64,000 nt of DNA. Source: an uncultured Lachnospiraceae bacterium (GTDB taxonomy: Bacteria > Bacillota > Clostridia > Lachnospirales > Lachnospiraceae). This document shows positions 33,919-42,277 of the stretch, one piece after another; within the stretch, counting starts at the first letter, position 1, and each line of letters begins with the position of its first letter. The notes beneath the pieces were generated by a model. The model did not search any database. It was not told where the DNA came from and was given only the letters and a program-made list of their open reading frames with translations. Position numbers and translations under genes: made by a program. The stretch spans positions 1 to 64,000 of the forward strand of contig CAJTRL010000001.1 in the NCBI GenBank assembly GCA_910578715.1, read 5' to 3'.

Positions 33919-34035
33919 ACGAGATTTTGGCCTGTGAACAGGACGCTGAAAAACGTTGTGTGGGAAGAAACACAGTATTAGAATATAAGGAAGTAACGTG
34001 GTTTGCCCGGTGGACAGGATAACGGAGGTGTGAGG

Positions 34036-35091
34036 TTGAACTCTTTTAAAAAATTCATATTTATTTCAATATCCACTGTTATTATACTCTTCTTGGGAAT
34101 TATAGCACTTGTTATTTATATAGACCCGTTTTTTCACTACCATGCGCCGCTTGAAAATTTTCCTTATCTGGTGGATAACCAGTTAAGTCAGAATCCGGGC
34201 ATGGCAAAACACATGACCTATGACAGCGTAATACTTGGCTCTTCCATGACGGTGAACTTCAACACGAACTGGTTTCAGGAAGAAATGGGACTTCAAACAA
34301 TTAAGCTGAATTACAGCGGCGCTTATCCGAAAGACCAGTCCAATATCATGAAAATTATTTTTGAAAGCGATAACGATGTCAGGGCGGTTTTTCTCGGCAT
34401 AGATGTTATGACTTATACGGGCGGCGTGGAGGAAACGAAATATCCGATTCCCGAATATTTGTATGATGATAATTATATTAATGACATACGTTATTTATTG
34501 AACAAAGACGTGGTGCTGAATTATATTTTCCGTCAGGCGGCGGACCCGGAGAAAACAGACCTGGCTACCGTCTATCAGAGCTGGTGGACGGATGAATATT
34601 ATAATAAACAGTGGGTTATGCACAATTATGAGCCGCCGGAAAAGGTGGAGGTGGAAACGCCGGCGGACGCGTATCTGGAAAGCGTGGAGCGGAATCTTGA
34701 AATCAATATCTGCCCTTATATTGAGCAGAACCCGGAAACGGTCTTTTATGTGTTTTTTCCACCGTACAGCATTCTGTACTGGAATGACGTACTCTGTGAG
34801 AATCATCTGGAAGCGACGATGGCGGAGTACCAGTTTATAGCGGACAGACTCCTTTTATTAGAGAATGTGCGGATTTTCTTTTTTCCGAATCAGGAATGGA
34901 TTGTCACGGATTTGAATAACTATGCGGATTACAGTCATTATCACAGAGATATCAATCATTATATGACAAAATGTTTTGCGGATGGGAGCTGTGAAATAAC
35001 TTCTTCGGAAGAAATGAAGCAGACGCTTGTGGAAATGCGTCTGCTCATTGAAAAGTTTGACTTTGAAGAATTGTTTTCCGTGGAATATTAG
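34036..35091 (+). CDS. Membrane-anchored SGNH-like protein, partner of MBOAT copy 3
   Basis: A 351-residue protein with one N-terminal membrane helix at about residues 7-28 and an extracytoplasmic domain. The block L-G-S-S-M-T near 66 would hold the nucleophile serine. The C-terminal D-Y-S-H-Y-H-R-D segment near 300 supplies candidate Asp and His. This resembles DltD-like proteins that accept or finish acyl transfer. The start is a TTG at 34036 with GGAGGTG five bases upstream; the in-frame GTG at 34030 overlaps that ribosome site. Confidence 0.7.
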   Translation: MNSFKKFIFISISTVIILFLGIIALVIYIDPFFHYHAPLENFPYLVDNQLSQNPGMAKHMTYDSVILGSSMTVNFNTNWFQEEMGLQTIKLNYSGAYPKDQSNIMKIIFESDNDVRAVFLGIDVMTYTGGVEETKYPIPEYLYDDNYINDIRYLLNKDVVLNYIFRQAADPEKTDLATVYQSWWTDEYYNKQWVMHNYEPPEKVEVETPADAYLESVERNLEINICPYIEQNPETVFYVFFPPYSILYWNDVLCENHLEATMAEYQFIADRLLLLENVRIFFFPNQEWIVTDLNNYADYSHYHRDINHYMTKCFADGSCEITSSEEMKQTLVEMRLLIEKFDFEELFSVEY

Positions 35092-35110
35092 TGCACTGAC
35101 CTGTTTATAT

Positions 35111-36160
35111 TTATTTGTCTTCCGATTTGTCCGGGAAGATACAGTCCACGAAACGCTGTGCCAGCAGTTCCTGACCGGCCGCGTTAAAGTGGATATAGTC
35201 CGTCATGTAATCCTGGTAATTGTCTTCATTGATGGAGCCGTAAAAATTATCTATACAGGAAACGCCGCAGTCGCTTGTCACATCCAGTTCCTTTTGCAGA
35301 TAATGGCTGAGCGTCCCATGCCCTAAGTCGGCGCGGTCGCCGTTCTGGAAGTTTCCTTCTTCGTTGATGCTGTGGCAGAAAGTATGGGACATCACTACAA
35401 TCCGAATAAACGGATAGGCTTCCTGGAAAGCCTCAATGGCAGTGCGCAGCGCGCCCGTGTAGGCGACGATGGAAGTTGGATTGTTCGGGTCGTCGCTCGG
35501 CCTTTTCTGAATATAGTCGATGCCGTCATACATGATGCAGATAACGTCCACGCTGTTCATATCAAGATTTTGCAGCATTTCCACGGTCGGAACGAAATCC
35601 GGGTCGTAACTGCAATAGGCAGCCGCAAGAATCCGTTCAAAATCTCCCGTGCAGAGCCCCTCCGCCAGATAGGATAAGCTGAGCGCGTCCATCCAGAAGC
35701 CGTCGTTATAGGACTGATAGGCGGCGCTTATGGTAGTGCCTGTAAAAGAGCCGTTATAAACGGTTGCACCTGTTTTGGCCGCAATCTGGTTCGCCAGACC
35801 GTGTTCATCCTCCCGGTTCAGGGAAAAAGGGTCGTTCCCGAGACAGAGAATCGTTGTAACGCCGTCGTCTTCATGACCTTCGAGTTTGTCGGGCGCAAGC
35901 GGGATAATGCTGTCCAGCGCCTCGACGTCAAATTCATCGGTCTGCACATTCGGGTCATAATCGGAAGGAACGCCCCGGTTCCATTTATAGAGCTTAAAAG
36001 CAATCACAGCGACGGTGATAACAATCAGCGATAAAAATATGATGTGAAGATTTAGGTGAAAAGGCGGTTTCGCGTCATTTTTTCCGTTGTCGGAAAGTTT
36101 CTTCGGTTTGATGTCCTTAACATCCGAAACGCTGGTTTTCTTTTCTGTATCCTGATTCAT
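35111..36160 (-). CDS. SGNH-fold protein with altered catalytic block I
   Basis: A 349-residue protein with a cytoplasmic start, one membrane helix at about residues 40-58 and an extracytoplasmic SGNH-like domain. Where active relatives in this window read L-G-D-S, this one reads L-G-N-D-P-F, so the nucleophile serine is missing at that position. The block equivalent to G-x-N-D reads Y-D-G-I-D-Y. The final D-Y-I-H-F motif keeps Asp and His. It may be inactive as an esterase, or bind glycan only. The ATG at 36160 follows GGAGG by six bases and is preferred over one at 36232. It converges on the gene at 34036. Confidence 0.68.
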   Translation of the reverse strand: MNQDTEKKTSVSDVKDIKPKKLSDNGKNDAKPPFHLNLHIIFLSLIVITVAVIAFKLYKWNRGVPSDYDPNVQTDEFDVEALDSIIPLAPDKLEGHEDDGVTTILCLGNDPFSLNREDEHGLANQIAAKTGATVYNGSFTGTTISAAYQSYNDGFWMDALSLSYLAEGLCTGDFERILAAAYCSYDPDFVPTVEMLQNLDMNSVDVICIMYDGIDYIQKRPSDDPNNPTSIVAYTGALRTAIEAFQEAYPFIRIVVMSHTFCHSINEEGNFQNGDRADLGHGTLSHYLQKELDVTSDCGVSCIDNFYGSINEDNYQDYMTDYIHFNAAGQELLAQRFVDCIFPDKSEDK

Positions 36161-36270
36161 AATAAGCCTCCGTTCAGTAAATACAATAATTATAGTATTT
36201 CTTTCTGGAATCATTTTACTATGAACAGGCATAAAAATCCATGTATTCTCAAAATTTTAAGAAAAATGTA

Positions 36271-36315
36271 AAAAAATACTGCCAACGAAAAAACTTTCAT
36301 TGGCAGTATTTTTTT
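36271..36315. terminator. Terminator after the zinc-ribbon gene
   Basis: AAAAAATACTGCCAA (36271-36285) pairs with TTGGCAGTATTTTTT (36300-36314) around a 14-base loop. It is T-rich on both exits and ends the minus-strand gene at 36315. Confidence 0.8.
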
Positions 36316-36635
36316 CAGATAACTGAAACCGCATTGTCCATCAGGGGTTCGCCTGTTAATGTATATGTAATGATTGCGGCAGGAGGTGAACTGTGCAGCT
36401 CCTTGTACCACTTGCTGTATTTATACATACGATAGGTGGTGCTCAGGTGCTGGAGCTGTATGTCGTCTTCGAGACGGGCGAGAAAAAGCGCTCTCTCTTC
36501 CCTGTTCATGGAAACATAATCCATGTATGGGATTTTCAGCTCCGTGATGCTTTCATTACAGTTTGGACAGGAACGCTTATGTCCATTGAGCATATGGACA
36601 CGATGGCAACGCTTACAATAGTGCATGTACATCAT
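36315..36635 (-). CDS. Small zinc-ribbon-like protein of unknown function
   Basis: A 106-residue protein. Its first 30 residues hold C-K-R-C and C-P-N-C pairs, a likely zinc ribbon. The rest is helical and charged with no recognisable enzyme motif. AAGGGG lies eight bases before the first ATG. It has its own promoter and terminator, so it is expressed independently. A nucleic-acid or protein-binding adaptor role is possible, but nothing decides it. Confidence 0.6.
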   Translation of the reverse strand: MMYMHYCKRCHRVHMLNGHKRSCPNCNESITELKIPYMDYVSMNREERALFLARLEDDIQLQHLSTTYRMYKYSKWYKELHSSPPAAIITYTLTGEPLMDNAVSVI

Positions 36636-36689
36636 GAAAAATTCCCCTTTTCTCAGTTGATAATGTTGAAATTGTAATGTTGCACTTAT

Positions 36690-36718
36690 ATTGTGTCAGT
36701 TCCGGATGGCAAAGTCAA
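36690..36718 (-). promoter_or_regulatory. Promoter for the zinc-ribbon gene
   Basis: On the minus strand TTGACT (36718-36713) and CACAAT (36695-36690) are 17 bases apart. The rest of the 36636-36968 gap holds the opposing promoter at 36900 and no ORF. Confidence 0.5.
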
Positions 36719-36899
36719 GCGAATCAGGGCAGAAAATGGCAGAAAAACGTTGTTAAATATCGCGTAAAAGGTTAATTTGATAAAAATCCGGCAGTATAGG
36801 AGAAACGCAGCAGACGCCCGGTGAATGAAATAGACAGCCCCTTTTGCCGGGTTCAGCGTTCCGATGTAATACAATCAAAAATCAAAAATCCTGATTTTC

Positions 36900-36928
36900 T
36901 TGCTGAAAAAAGAATACTGTGCTATAAT
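36900..36928 (+). promoter_or_regulatory. Promoter of the large GH25 surface protein gene
   Basis: TTGCTG (36900-36905) and a perfect TATAAT (36923-36928) are 17 bases apart, 40 bases before the start codon. Confidence 0.6.
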
Positions 36929-36968
36929 ATCGGCAAATTCTTAAAATACGAAAGGTTTACATAAGCGC

Positions 36969-39900
36969 ATGAAAAAGAATCAGAAACGGAAGGAATACGA
37001 TAATCTGTCTGAAAGAAAATTCGACATGGTCAGCGATGATACGATGGAATTTCTCAGCCTGGATGATGAAACGATTGCCGCGTATGAGAAAAAGGCGTCT
37101 CCCTCCCGCACGGGAAGCGCTTCCGGCCGGAAATCGGGCAGAAGTCTGCGCGGACGGGAAAATGATATAGAAGATTTGTATGACGGGGAAGAAACGTATT
37201 ACGGAAAGAACCGCAGGAATGCCGGAGATTATGCAGACGGCGAAGATGAAAGATACTACGCGGAAGATGACGAAGACGGAAGATATTACGCGGACGGCGA
37301 AGAAGACGGAAGATACTACGCGGACGACGAAGAAGATGGAAGATATTACGAGGATGACGAAGAAGACGAAAGATACTACGCGGAAGATGACGAAGACGAC
37401 AGATATTATGCGGATGATGAGGATGAAAGATATTACGAAGACGACGAAATAGATGATGAATATTATGAAATGGACGACGATTCGTACTATGAGGAAGAGG
37501 ATGACGAGGACGACGAAGAACCGGAAGGCTTTTTTGGGCGTATCGGTAATTTCTTTTCTGAAATGAGCGCGGTAGACGCGATTGTAGCGGTACTCGGCGT
37601 TTTCATTCTGGCGGCGGCAATTGTGACGGGAACGATTTTCGTCAGTTCCAAGAGCGTAGCCGAGCAGGTAGACGCTTTTGCGGAAGTAGGAACGGAAATA
37701 GAAGATATCAGCGTCATTGGTGAAAGCGGTCTGATTGCGGTTGCCGATGCGGAGTCCGCCAGAATTTCACAGATGATAGGGATGGACACGGGGACGGAAA
37801 CAATACCGGGGACACAGCAGAGCGCGGAGACGTCCCAGAACGGTCAGATATCGGTTGGAATCAATCTGACATCCATTCAGTCGGATATTAAGATTAAATT
37901 TGTCAACAAAGAGACGAATAAGCTGATTGGCGGGGTGCCTTTTGAAGTAGAAGTGACGGGCGGCGGTAAAACGCTTAATCTGAAAGACGATGACAAAGAT
38001 GGCATCATTCATCAGACAGGACTGGCGGCCGGCACTTATACGGTGAAAATGAAGGCGTTTTCCGGCGGGGAGTATGAAAAATACCAGCTGCCTTCTCAGG
38101 AACAGAGCGTCAAGGTAACGGACCAGATTTCTTATAAAAAGGTAGAAGTGGCCGATGAAATTAAGACGGAGGCGGAAGTGAATGTGGCGGCGGAAGATAC
38201 GGCGCAGCAGAATACCGTGGTCGAATCGACGCTGAAAGATACCGTGGAATGGGTGGAATCATCCAAAACGGAAAAGGATGCGGATAATAATTATGAGGTC
38301 ATCAAACGGGAGGATATTCCCGACCCGTCAACGCTTGCCAAAGCGGGCATATTTGTTAAACTCGTGAATGATACGACCCAGAACCGTCCCGAACAGCCGT
38401 CAGTGCCCGTAACCAGTACGGACAGTACAGAGACGCCGGGAACGAGCACGGGAACAACGGAAACGCCGGGAACGAGCACGGGAACGACAGAGACGCCGGG
38501 AACGAGTACGGGAACGACAGAGACGCCGGGAACGAGCACGGGAACGACGGAAACCCCCGGAACAAGCACAGGAACAACGGAAACGCCGGGAACAAGTACA
38601 GGAACGACCGAGACACCGGGAACGAGCACAGGAACGACAGAAACGCCGGGAACAAGCACGGGAACGACGGAGACGCCGGGAACGAGCACAGGAACGACGA
38701 CAACGCCCGGCACCAGTCCGGAGCAGCCGGCGGTACCGATATCACCGACCAATCCGGCAGGACAGACGGACGCGGAAAAACTGAGCGCGCTGAATCCGTC
38801 GCTCAGCACGAAGACACTTGCCCTGACGAAAGGCGGAAGTGCAACGGTTTCCGTTGCCGTTACGGGGAATACACCCTATACGGTTGCATGGAGCAGCAGT
38901 TCGCCTGTTGCCAGTGTAAACAATGGCGTCGTTACAGGCGTGAATGTCGGAAATGCGGTCATTACGGCAACCATCCAGGTAGGAAGCGCGACGGCGGTTC
39001 TGAATTGCTCCGTTTCCGTTGCGGAAGCGGCTGTTTCGTATACGGCTTTGAAAATAGAAGGAAGCAATACGATTCAGATGGGAAGCACCAGCGCCCTGAA
39101 AGGGACGACGCCGGAAGGCGGTGTGATTACGTGGGCCAGCAGCAATACCGGCATCGTAACCATTGACAGTAATGGAGTTATGACAGGCGTGTCAGAAGGA
39201 ACCGCCGTTATTACGGGAACCTGTGGCGGCGCCAAGTCGGACTGGCAGGTTAAAGTTACCAAAAATTATACCGGGGACACGGTTACAAAATTAAAGGATA
39301 AGAACGGTAATCAGATTTATATTAAAAACGAGGAAGGAAAATATGTTGAGGCGGTCTATGCCGACTACTATAACGATAAAAAACTGTATTTGCGCAAGGC
39401 AAATGCGGACTGTTTCTATACCGGATGGCAGACCATTGACGGCCACACTTATTTCTTTGATAAAAACGGCAATTATGTGACCGGGGAGCAGATTATTCAG
39501 GGGGCAAAATATACATTTGACAGTCAGGGAAAGATGTCCGGCAATTCCGGTGTGCTTGGCATTGACGTATCGAAGTGGAACGGTTCCATCGACTGGAATG
39601 CGGTCAAAAATTCGGGCGTTTCGTATGTAATTATCCGCTGCGGCTATCGAGGTTCCTCCACGGGCGCACTGATAGAGGACCCCAAGTTTGCCAGCAATAT
39701 CAAAGGCGCAAAGGCAGCGGGTTTAAAGGTAGGCGTTTATTTCTTCAGTCAGGCGGTCAATGAAGCGGAGGCGGTGGAAGAAGCGTCGATGGCGTTGAAC
39801 CTGGTGAGTGGCTACGGACTGGAATATCCGATATTTCTGGATGTGGAAGCGAGTAACGGGCGCGGAGACGCAATCGATGCGGCAACGAGGACGGCGGTCT

Positions 39901-40145
39901 GCCGGGCATTTTGCGCAACCATACAAAATTCCGGATACAGAGCGGGCGTTTATGCCAATACGACATGGTTCACCACCAAAATCAATGCCGGAAGCCTGAC
40001 GGATTATAAAATATGGCTAGCCCAGTATGCGAGCGCGCCGACCTATACGGCGACCAGATACGATATGTGGCAGTATACGTCTAAAGGCAAAGTAAACGGT
40101 GTCAGCGGCAGCGTGGATATGAATATCAGTTATCTGAATTATTAA
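36969..40145 (+). CDS. Membrane-anchored GH25 muramidase with Cna-B-like, Big_2-like and wall-binding repeats
   Basis: A 1058-residue type II membrane protein. From the N-terminus: an acidic, tyrosine-rich cytoplasmic region with about seven 9-10-residue R-Y-Y repeats (94-161); one membrane helix (about 200-225); a Cna-B/SpaA-like domain (about 305-390); ten-residue T-E-T-P-G-T-S-T-G-T repeats (487-576); two Big_2-like domains (about 610-770); glucan-binding-type repeats (about 815-855); and a GH25 lysozyme domain from 861. The GH25 acidic pair is in F-L-D-V-E. It would cut peptidoglycan near the membrane, perhaps making room for polymer export. It is a longer paralogue of the gene at 42267. 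Confidence 0.85.
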   Translation: MKKNQKRKEYDNLSERKFDMVSDDTMEFLSLDDETIAAYEKKASPSRTGSASGRKSGRSLRGRENDIEDLYDGEETYYGKNRRNAGDYADGEDERYYAEDDEDGRYYADGEEDGRYYADDEEDGRYYEDDEEDERYYAEDDEDDRYYADDEDERYYEDDEIDDEYYEMDDDSYYEEEDDEDDEEPEGFFGRIGNFFSEMSAVDAIVAVLGVFILAAAIVTGTIFVSSKSVAEQVDAFAEVGTEIEDISVIGESGLIAVADAESARISQMIGMDTGTETIPGTQQSAETSQNGQISVGINLTSIQSDIKIKFVNKETNKLIGGVPFEVEVTGGGKTLNLKDDDKDGIIHQTGLAAGTYTVKMKAFSGGEYEKYQLPSQEQSVKVTDQISYKKVEVADEIKTEAEVNVAAEDTAQQNTVVESTLKDTVEWVESSKTEKDADNNYEVIKREDIPDPSTLAKAGIFVKLVNDTTQNRPEQPSVPVTSTDSTETPGTSTGTTETPGTSTGTTETPGTSTGTTETPGTSTGTTETPGTSTGTTETPGTSTGTTETPGTSTGTTETPGTSTGTTETPGTSTGTTTTPGTSPEQPAVPISPTNPAGQTDAEKLSALNPSLSTKTLALTKGGSATVSVAVTGNTPYTVAWSSSSPVASVNNGVVTGVNVGNAVITATIQVGSATAVLNCSVSVAEAAVSYTALKIEGSNTIQMGSTSALKGTTPEGGVITWASSNTGIVTIDSNGVMTGVSEGTAVITGTCGGAKSDWQVKVTKNYTGDTVTKLKDKNGNQIYIKNEEGKYVEAVYADYYNDKKLYLRKANADCFYTGWQTIDGHTYFFDKNGNYVTGEQIIQGAKYTFDSQGKMSGNSGVLGIDVSKWNGSIDWNAVKNSGVSYVIIRCGYRGSSTGALIEDPKFASNIKGAKAAGLKVGVYFFSQAVNEAEAVEEASMALNLVSGYGLEYPIFLDVEASNGRGDAIDAATRTAVCRAFCATIQNSGYRAGVYANTTWFTTKINAGSLTDYKIWLAQYASAPTYTATRYDMWQYTSKGKVNGVSGSVDMNISYLNY
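37248..37451 (+). repeat. Coding tandem repeat, acidic R-Y-Y units (cytoplasmic region of the GH25 protein)
   Basis: Seven consecutive units of 30, 30, 30, 30, 30, 27 and 27 bases encode variants of R-Y-Y-A-D-D-E-E-D-G. The units are diverged at DNA level, which suggests an old expansion kept by selection. Confidence 0.8.
38427..38696 (+). repeat. Coding minisatellite, nine 30-bp units (T-E-T-P-G-T-S-T-G-T)
   Basis: Nine 30-base units, identical at protein level and with only third-position differences, followed by a degenerate tenth. The unit is a multiple of three, so gain or loss alters linker length without changing frame. The linker would span the cell wall between the Cna-B-like and Big_2-like domains. 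Confidence 0.95.
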
Positions 40146-40151
40146 AAATTT

Positions 40152-40180
40152 TTGCAAATAGCATGTACTTCTATTATAAT
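40152..40180 (+). promoter_or_regulatory. Promoter for the rfb genes
   Basis: TTGCAA (40152-40157) and TATAAT (40175-40180) are 17 bases apart, just after the GH25 gene and 33 bases before rfbB. The rhamnose operon can thus be expressed independently. Confidence 0.65.
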
Positions 40181-40213
40181 AAGAAAAGAGAGTGAAAGGA
40201 GCATGATTATAAA

Positions 40214-41293
40214 ATGAGGACTTATCTTGTAACGGGAGGGGCCGGGTTTATCGGTTCCAATTATATCCATTATATGTTTGGAAAATATGGTAATGAAATC
40301 AGGATTATCAATGTGGACGCCCTGACGTACGCGGGCAACCTGGAGAATCTGAAAAGCGTCGAAAACAGAGAAAATTATACGTTTATCAAAGCGGATATCT
40401 GCGACAAGGAAGCCATCAGCCGTATTTTTGCGGAGAACGACATCGACAGGGTCGTGCATTTTGCGGCGGAGAGCCATGTAGACAGAAGCATCAAAAATCC
40501 TGAGATTTTCATTCAGACAAATGTGCTCGGCACGGCCGTTATGCTTAACTGTGCCAAAGACGCATGGGAACTGCCCGACGGCACTTATAAAGCGGATAAA
40601 AAATTTCTTCATGTTTCTACGGATGAAGTCTATGGTTCGCTGGAAGAGGACGGGGGATATTTTTATGAGACGACTCCCTATGCGCCGCACAGCCCTTATT
40701 CGGCAAGTAAGGCGAGCTCCGATATGCTCGTAAAGGCTTATATGGATACCTACCATTTTCCGGCCAATATTACGAACTGCTCCAATAACTACGGCCCGTA
40801 TCAGTTCCCGGAAAAATTGATACCGTTAATTATCAATAACGCTTTACAGGGGAAAAAACTTCCGGTCTACGGGGACGGAAAGAACGTCCGCGACTGGCTT
40901 TTTGTGGAAGACCATGCGAAAGCTATCGACATGGTTCAGGAAAAAGGCAGACTGTTCGAGACCTACAACGTAGGCGGCCATAATGAAAAACAGAATATCG
41001 AAATCATCCACATCATCCTCGAAACATTACAGGAGATGCTGGCGGATGACGACCCGAGGAAAGCGCTTGTCAGCGAAGATTTGATTACCTATGTGGAGGA
41101 CAGAAAAGGGCATGACAGAAGATATGCCATTGCGCCGGACAAGATTCGGGAAGAAATCGGATGGGAGCCGGAGACGATGTTCAAAGAAGGCATCCGCCGC
41201 ACCATCCAGTGGTTTTTCGAGCACGAGGACTGGATGAAAAATGTGACAAGCGGAGATTATCAGAAATACTATTCGGAAATGTATAAAGTCTGA
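40214..41293 (+). CDS. rfbB: dTDP-glucose 4,6-dehydratase
   Basis: Converts dTDP-glucose to dTDP-4-keto-6-deoxyglucose, the second step of dTDP-L-rhamnose synthesis. The NAD motif T-G-G-A-G-F-I-G lies at residues 7-14. S-T-D-E-V-Y-G near 134 holds the Asp-Glu pair, and Y-S-A-S-K gives Tyr162 and Lys166. Length, 359 residues, is slightly longer than average. AAAGGAG lies 13 bases before the ATG, a rather long spacing, but an intervening ATG runs straight into a stop. Confidence 0.96.
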   Translation: MRTYLVTGGAGFIGSNYIHYMFGKYGNEIRIINVDALTYAGNLENLKSVENRENYTFIKADICDKEAISRIFAENDIDRVVHFAAESHVDRSIKNPEIFIQTNVLGTAVMLNCAKDAWELPDGTYKADKKFLHVSTDEVYGSLEEDGGYFYETTPYAPHSPYSASKASSDMLVKAYMDTYHFPANITNCSNNYGPYQFPEKLIPLIINNALQGKKLPVYGDGKNVRDWLFVEDHAKAIDMVQEKGRLFETYNVGGHNEKQNIEIIHIILETLQEMLADDDPRKALVSEDLITYVEDRKGHDRRYAIAPDKIREEIGWEPETMFKEGIRRTIQWFFEHEDWMKNVTSGDYQKYYSEMYKV

Positions 41294-41407
41294 GCAGTGC
41301 CTTTATGATTATTCTGCATTGAAATCTCAGATTTCATCGGGATTAGTGTGTGCCGTCGGATGGCATGAAGAGATGTCTGGGAAAACGAGAAAGGAATGGT
41401 TATTAGA

Positions 41408-42277
41408 ATGAAGGGAATTATACTTGCGGGAGGTTCAGGAACACGGCTATATCCGTTGACAAAGGCAGTTTCCAAGCAGATTATGCCGGTGTACGATAAA
41501 CCGATGATTTATTATCCACTGTCGATACTGATGCTGGCGGGCATACGGGAAATACTTATAATTTCCACGCCGAGAGACCTTCCGGTTTTTAAAGAACTGT
41601 TTGGAAGCGGGGAGCAGCTCGGCCTGAAAATGGAATATGCCGTACAGGAGACACCAAGAGGCCTTGCCGACGCTTTTATCATCGGGGCTGATTTTATCGG
41701 CGGCGACAATGTGGCGCTTATCCTCGGCGATAATATTTTCTATGGGCAGAGTTTTTCAAAAGTGTTAAAAGAAGTTGCTTCCAGAGAAAAAGGGGCGACG
41801 ATTTTTGGCTATTATGTCAGAAATCCCAGAGAATACGGCGTTGTGGAATTTGACGAAAACGGCGTCGCTTTGTCCATCGAGGAAAAACCGGAGCATCCGA
41901 AAAGCAATTATGCGGTTCCGGGACTGTATTTTTATGATAACGATGTTGTGGAAATCGCGGCGAATGTCCAGCCTTCGGCGCGTGGGGAAATTGAAATTAC
42001 CAGCATTAATAACGAATATCTGCGCAGAGGAACTTTAAAGGTGGAAACCCTCGGACGCGGCTTTGCCTGGCTTGATACGGGAAATCACGATTCTTTGCTG
42101 GATGCGGCGGATTTTGTGGCGGCATTCCAGAAAAGACAGGGGCTTTATATTTCCTGTATTGAAGAAATTGCGTACCGGAGAGGCTTCATCGACAGAGAGC
42201 AGCTTTTGAAGCTGGCGGAGCCGCTTTTAAAGACAAACTATGGGCAGTATCTTGTAGAGGTTGCGAATGGACTCTAA
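41408..42277 (+). CDS. rfbA: Glucose-1-phosphate thymidylyltransferase
   Basis: Makes dTDP-glucose from dTTP and glucose-1-phosphate, the first step toward dTDP-rhamnose. The N-terminal nucleotide loop L-A-G-G-S-G-T-R-L-Y-P-L-T is at residues 5-17, followed by K-Q-I-M-P-V-Y-D-K-P-M. The later G-D-N-I-F-Y-G near 109 and E-E-K-P near 160 are standard. Length is 289 residues. The ATG at 41408 is preferred over one at 41396, which abuts the ribosome site. Its last 11 bases overlap the next gene. The phosphoglucomutase at 55677 could supply its substrate. Confidence 0.96.
   Translation: MKGIILAGGSGTRLYPLTKAVSKQIMPVYDKPMIYYPLSILMLAGIREILIISTPRDLPVFKELFGSGEQLGLKMEYAVQETPRGLADAFIIGADFIGGDNVALILGDNIFYGQSFSKVLKEVASREKGATIFGYYVRNPREYGVVEFDENGVALSIEEKPEHPKSNYAVPGLYFYDNDVVEIAANVQPSARGEIEITSINNEYLRRGTLKVETLGRGFAWLDTGNHDSLLDAADFVAAFQKRQGLYISCIEEIAYRRGFIDREQLLKLAEPLLKTNYGQYLVEVANGL

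Noticed and set aside
38427..38696. Regular 30-bp repeats resembling a CRISPR array
   Set aside because: Units are contiguous without spacers, keep one reading frame and code for a T/P/G/S linker inside a larger protein.
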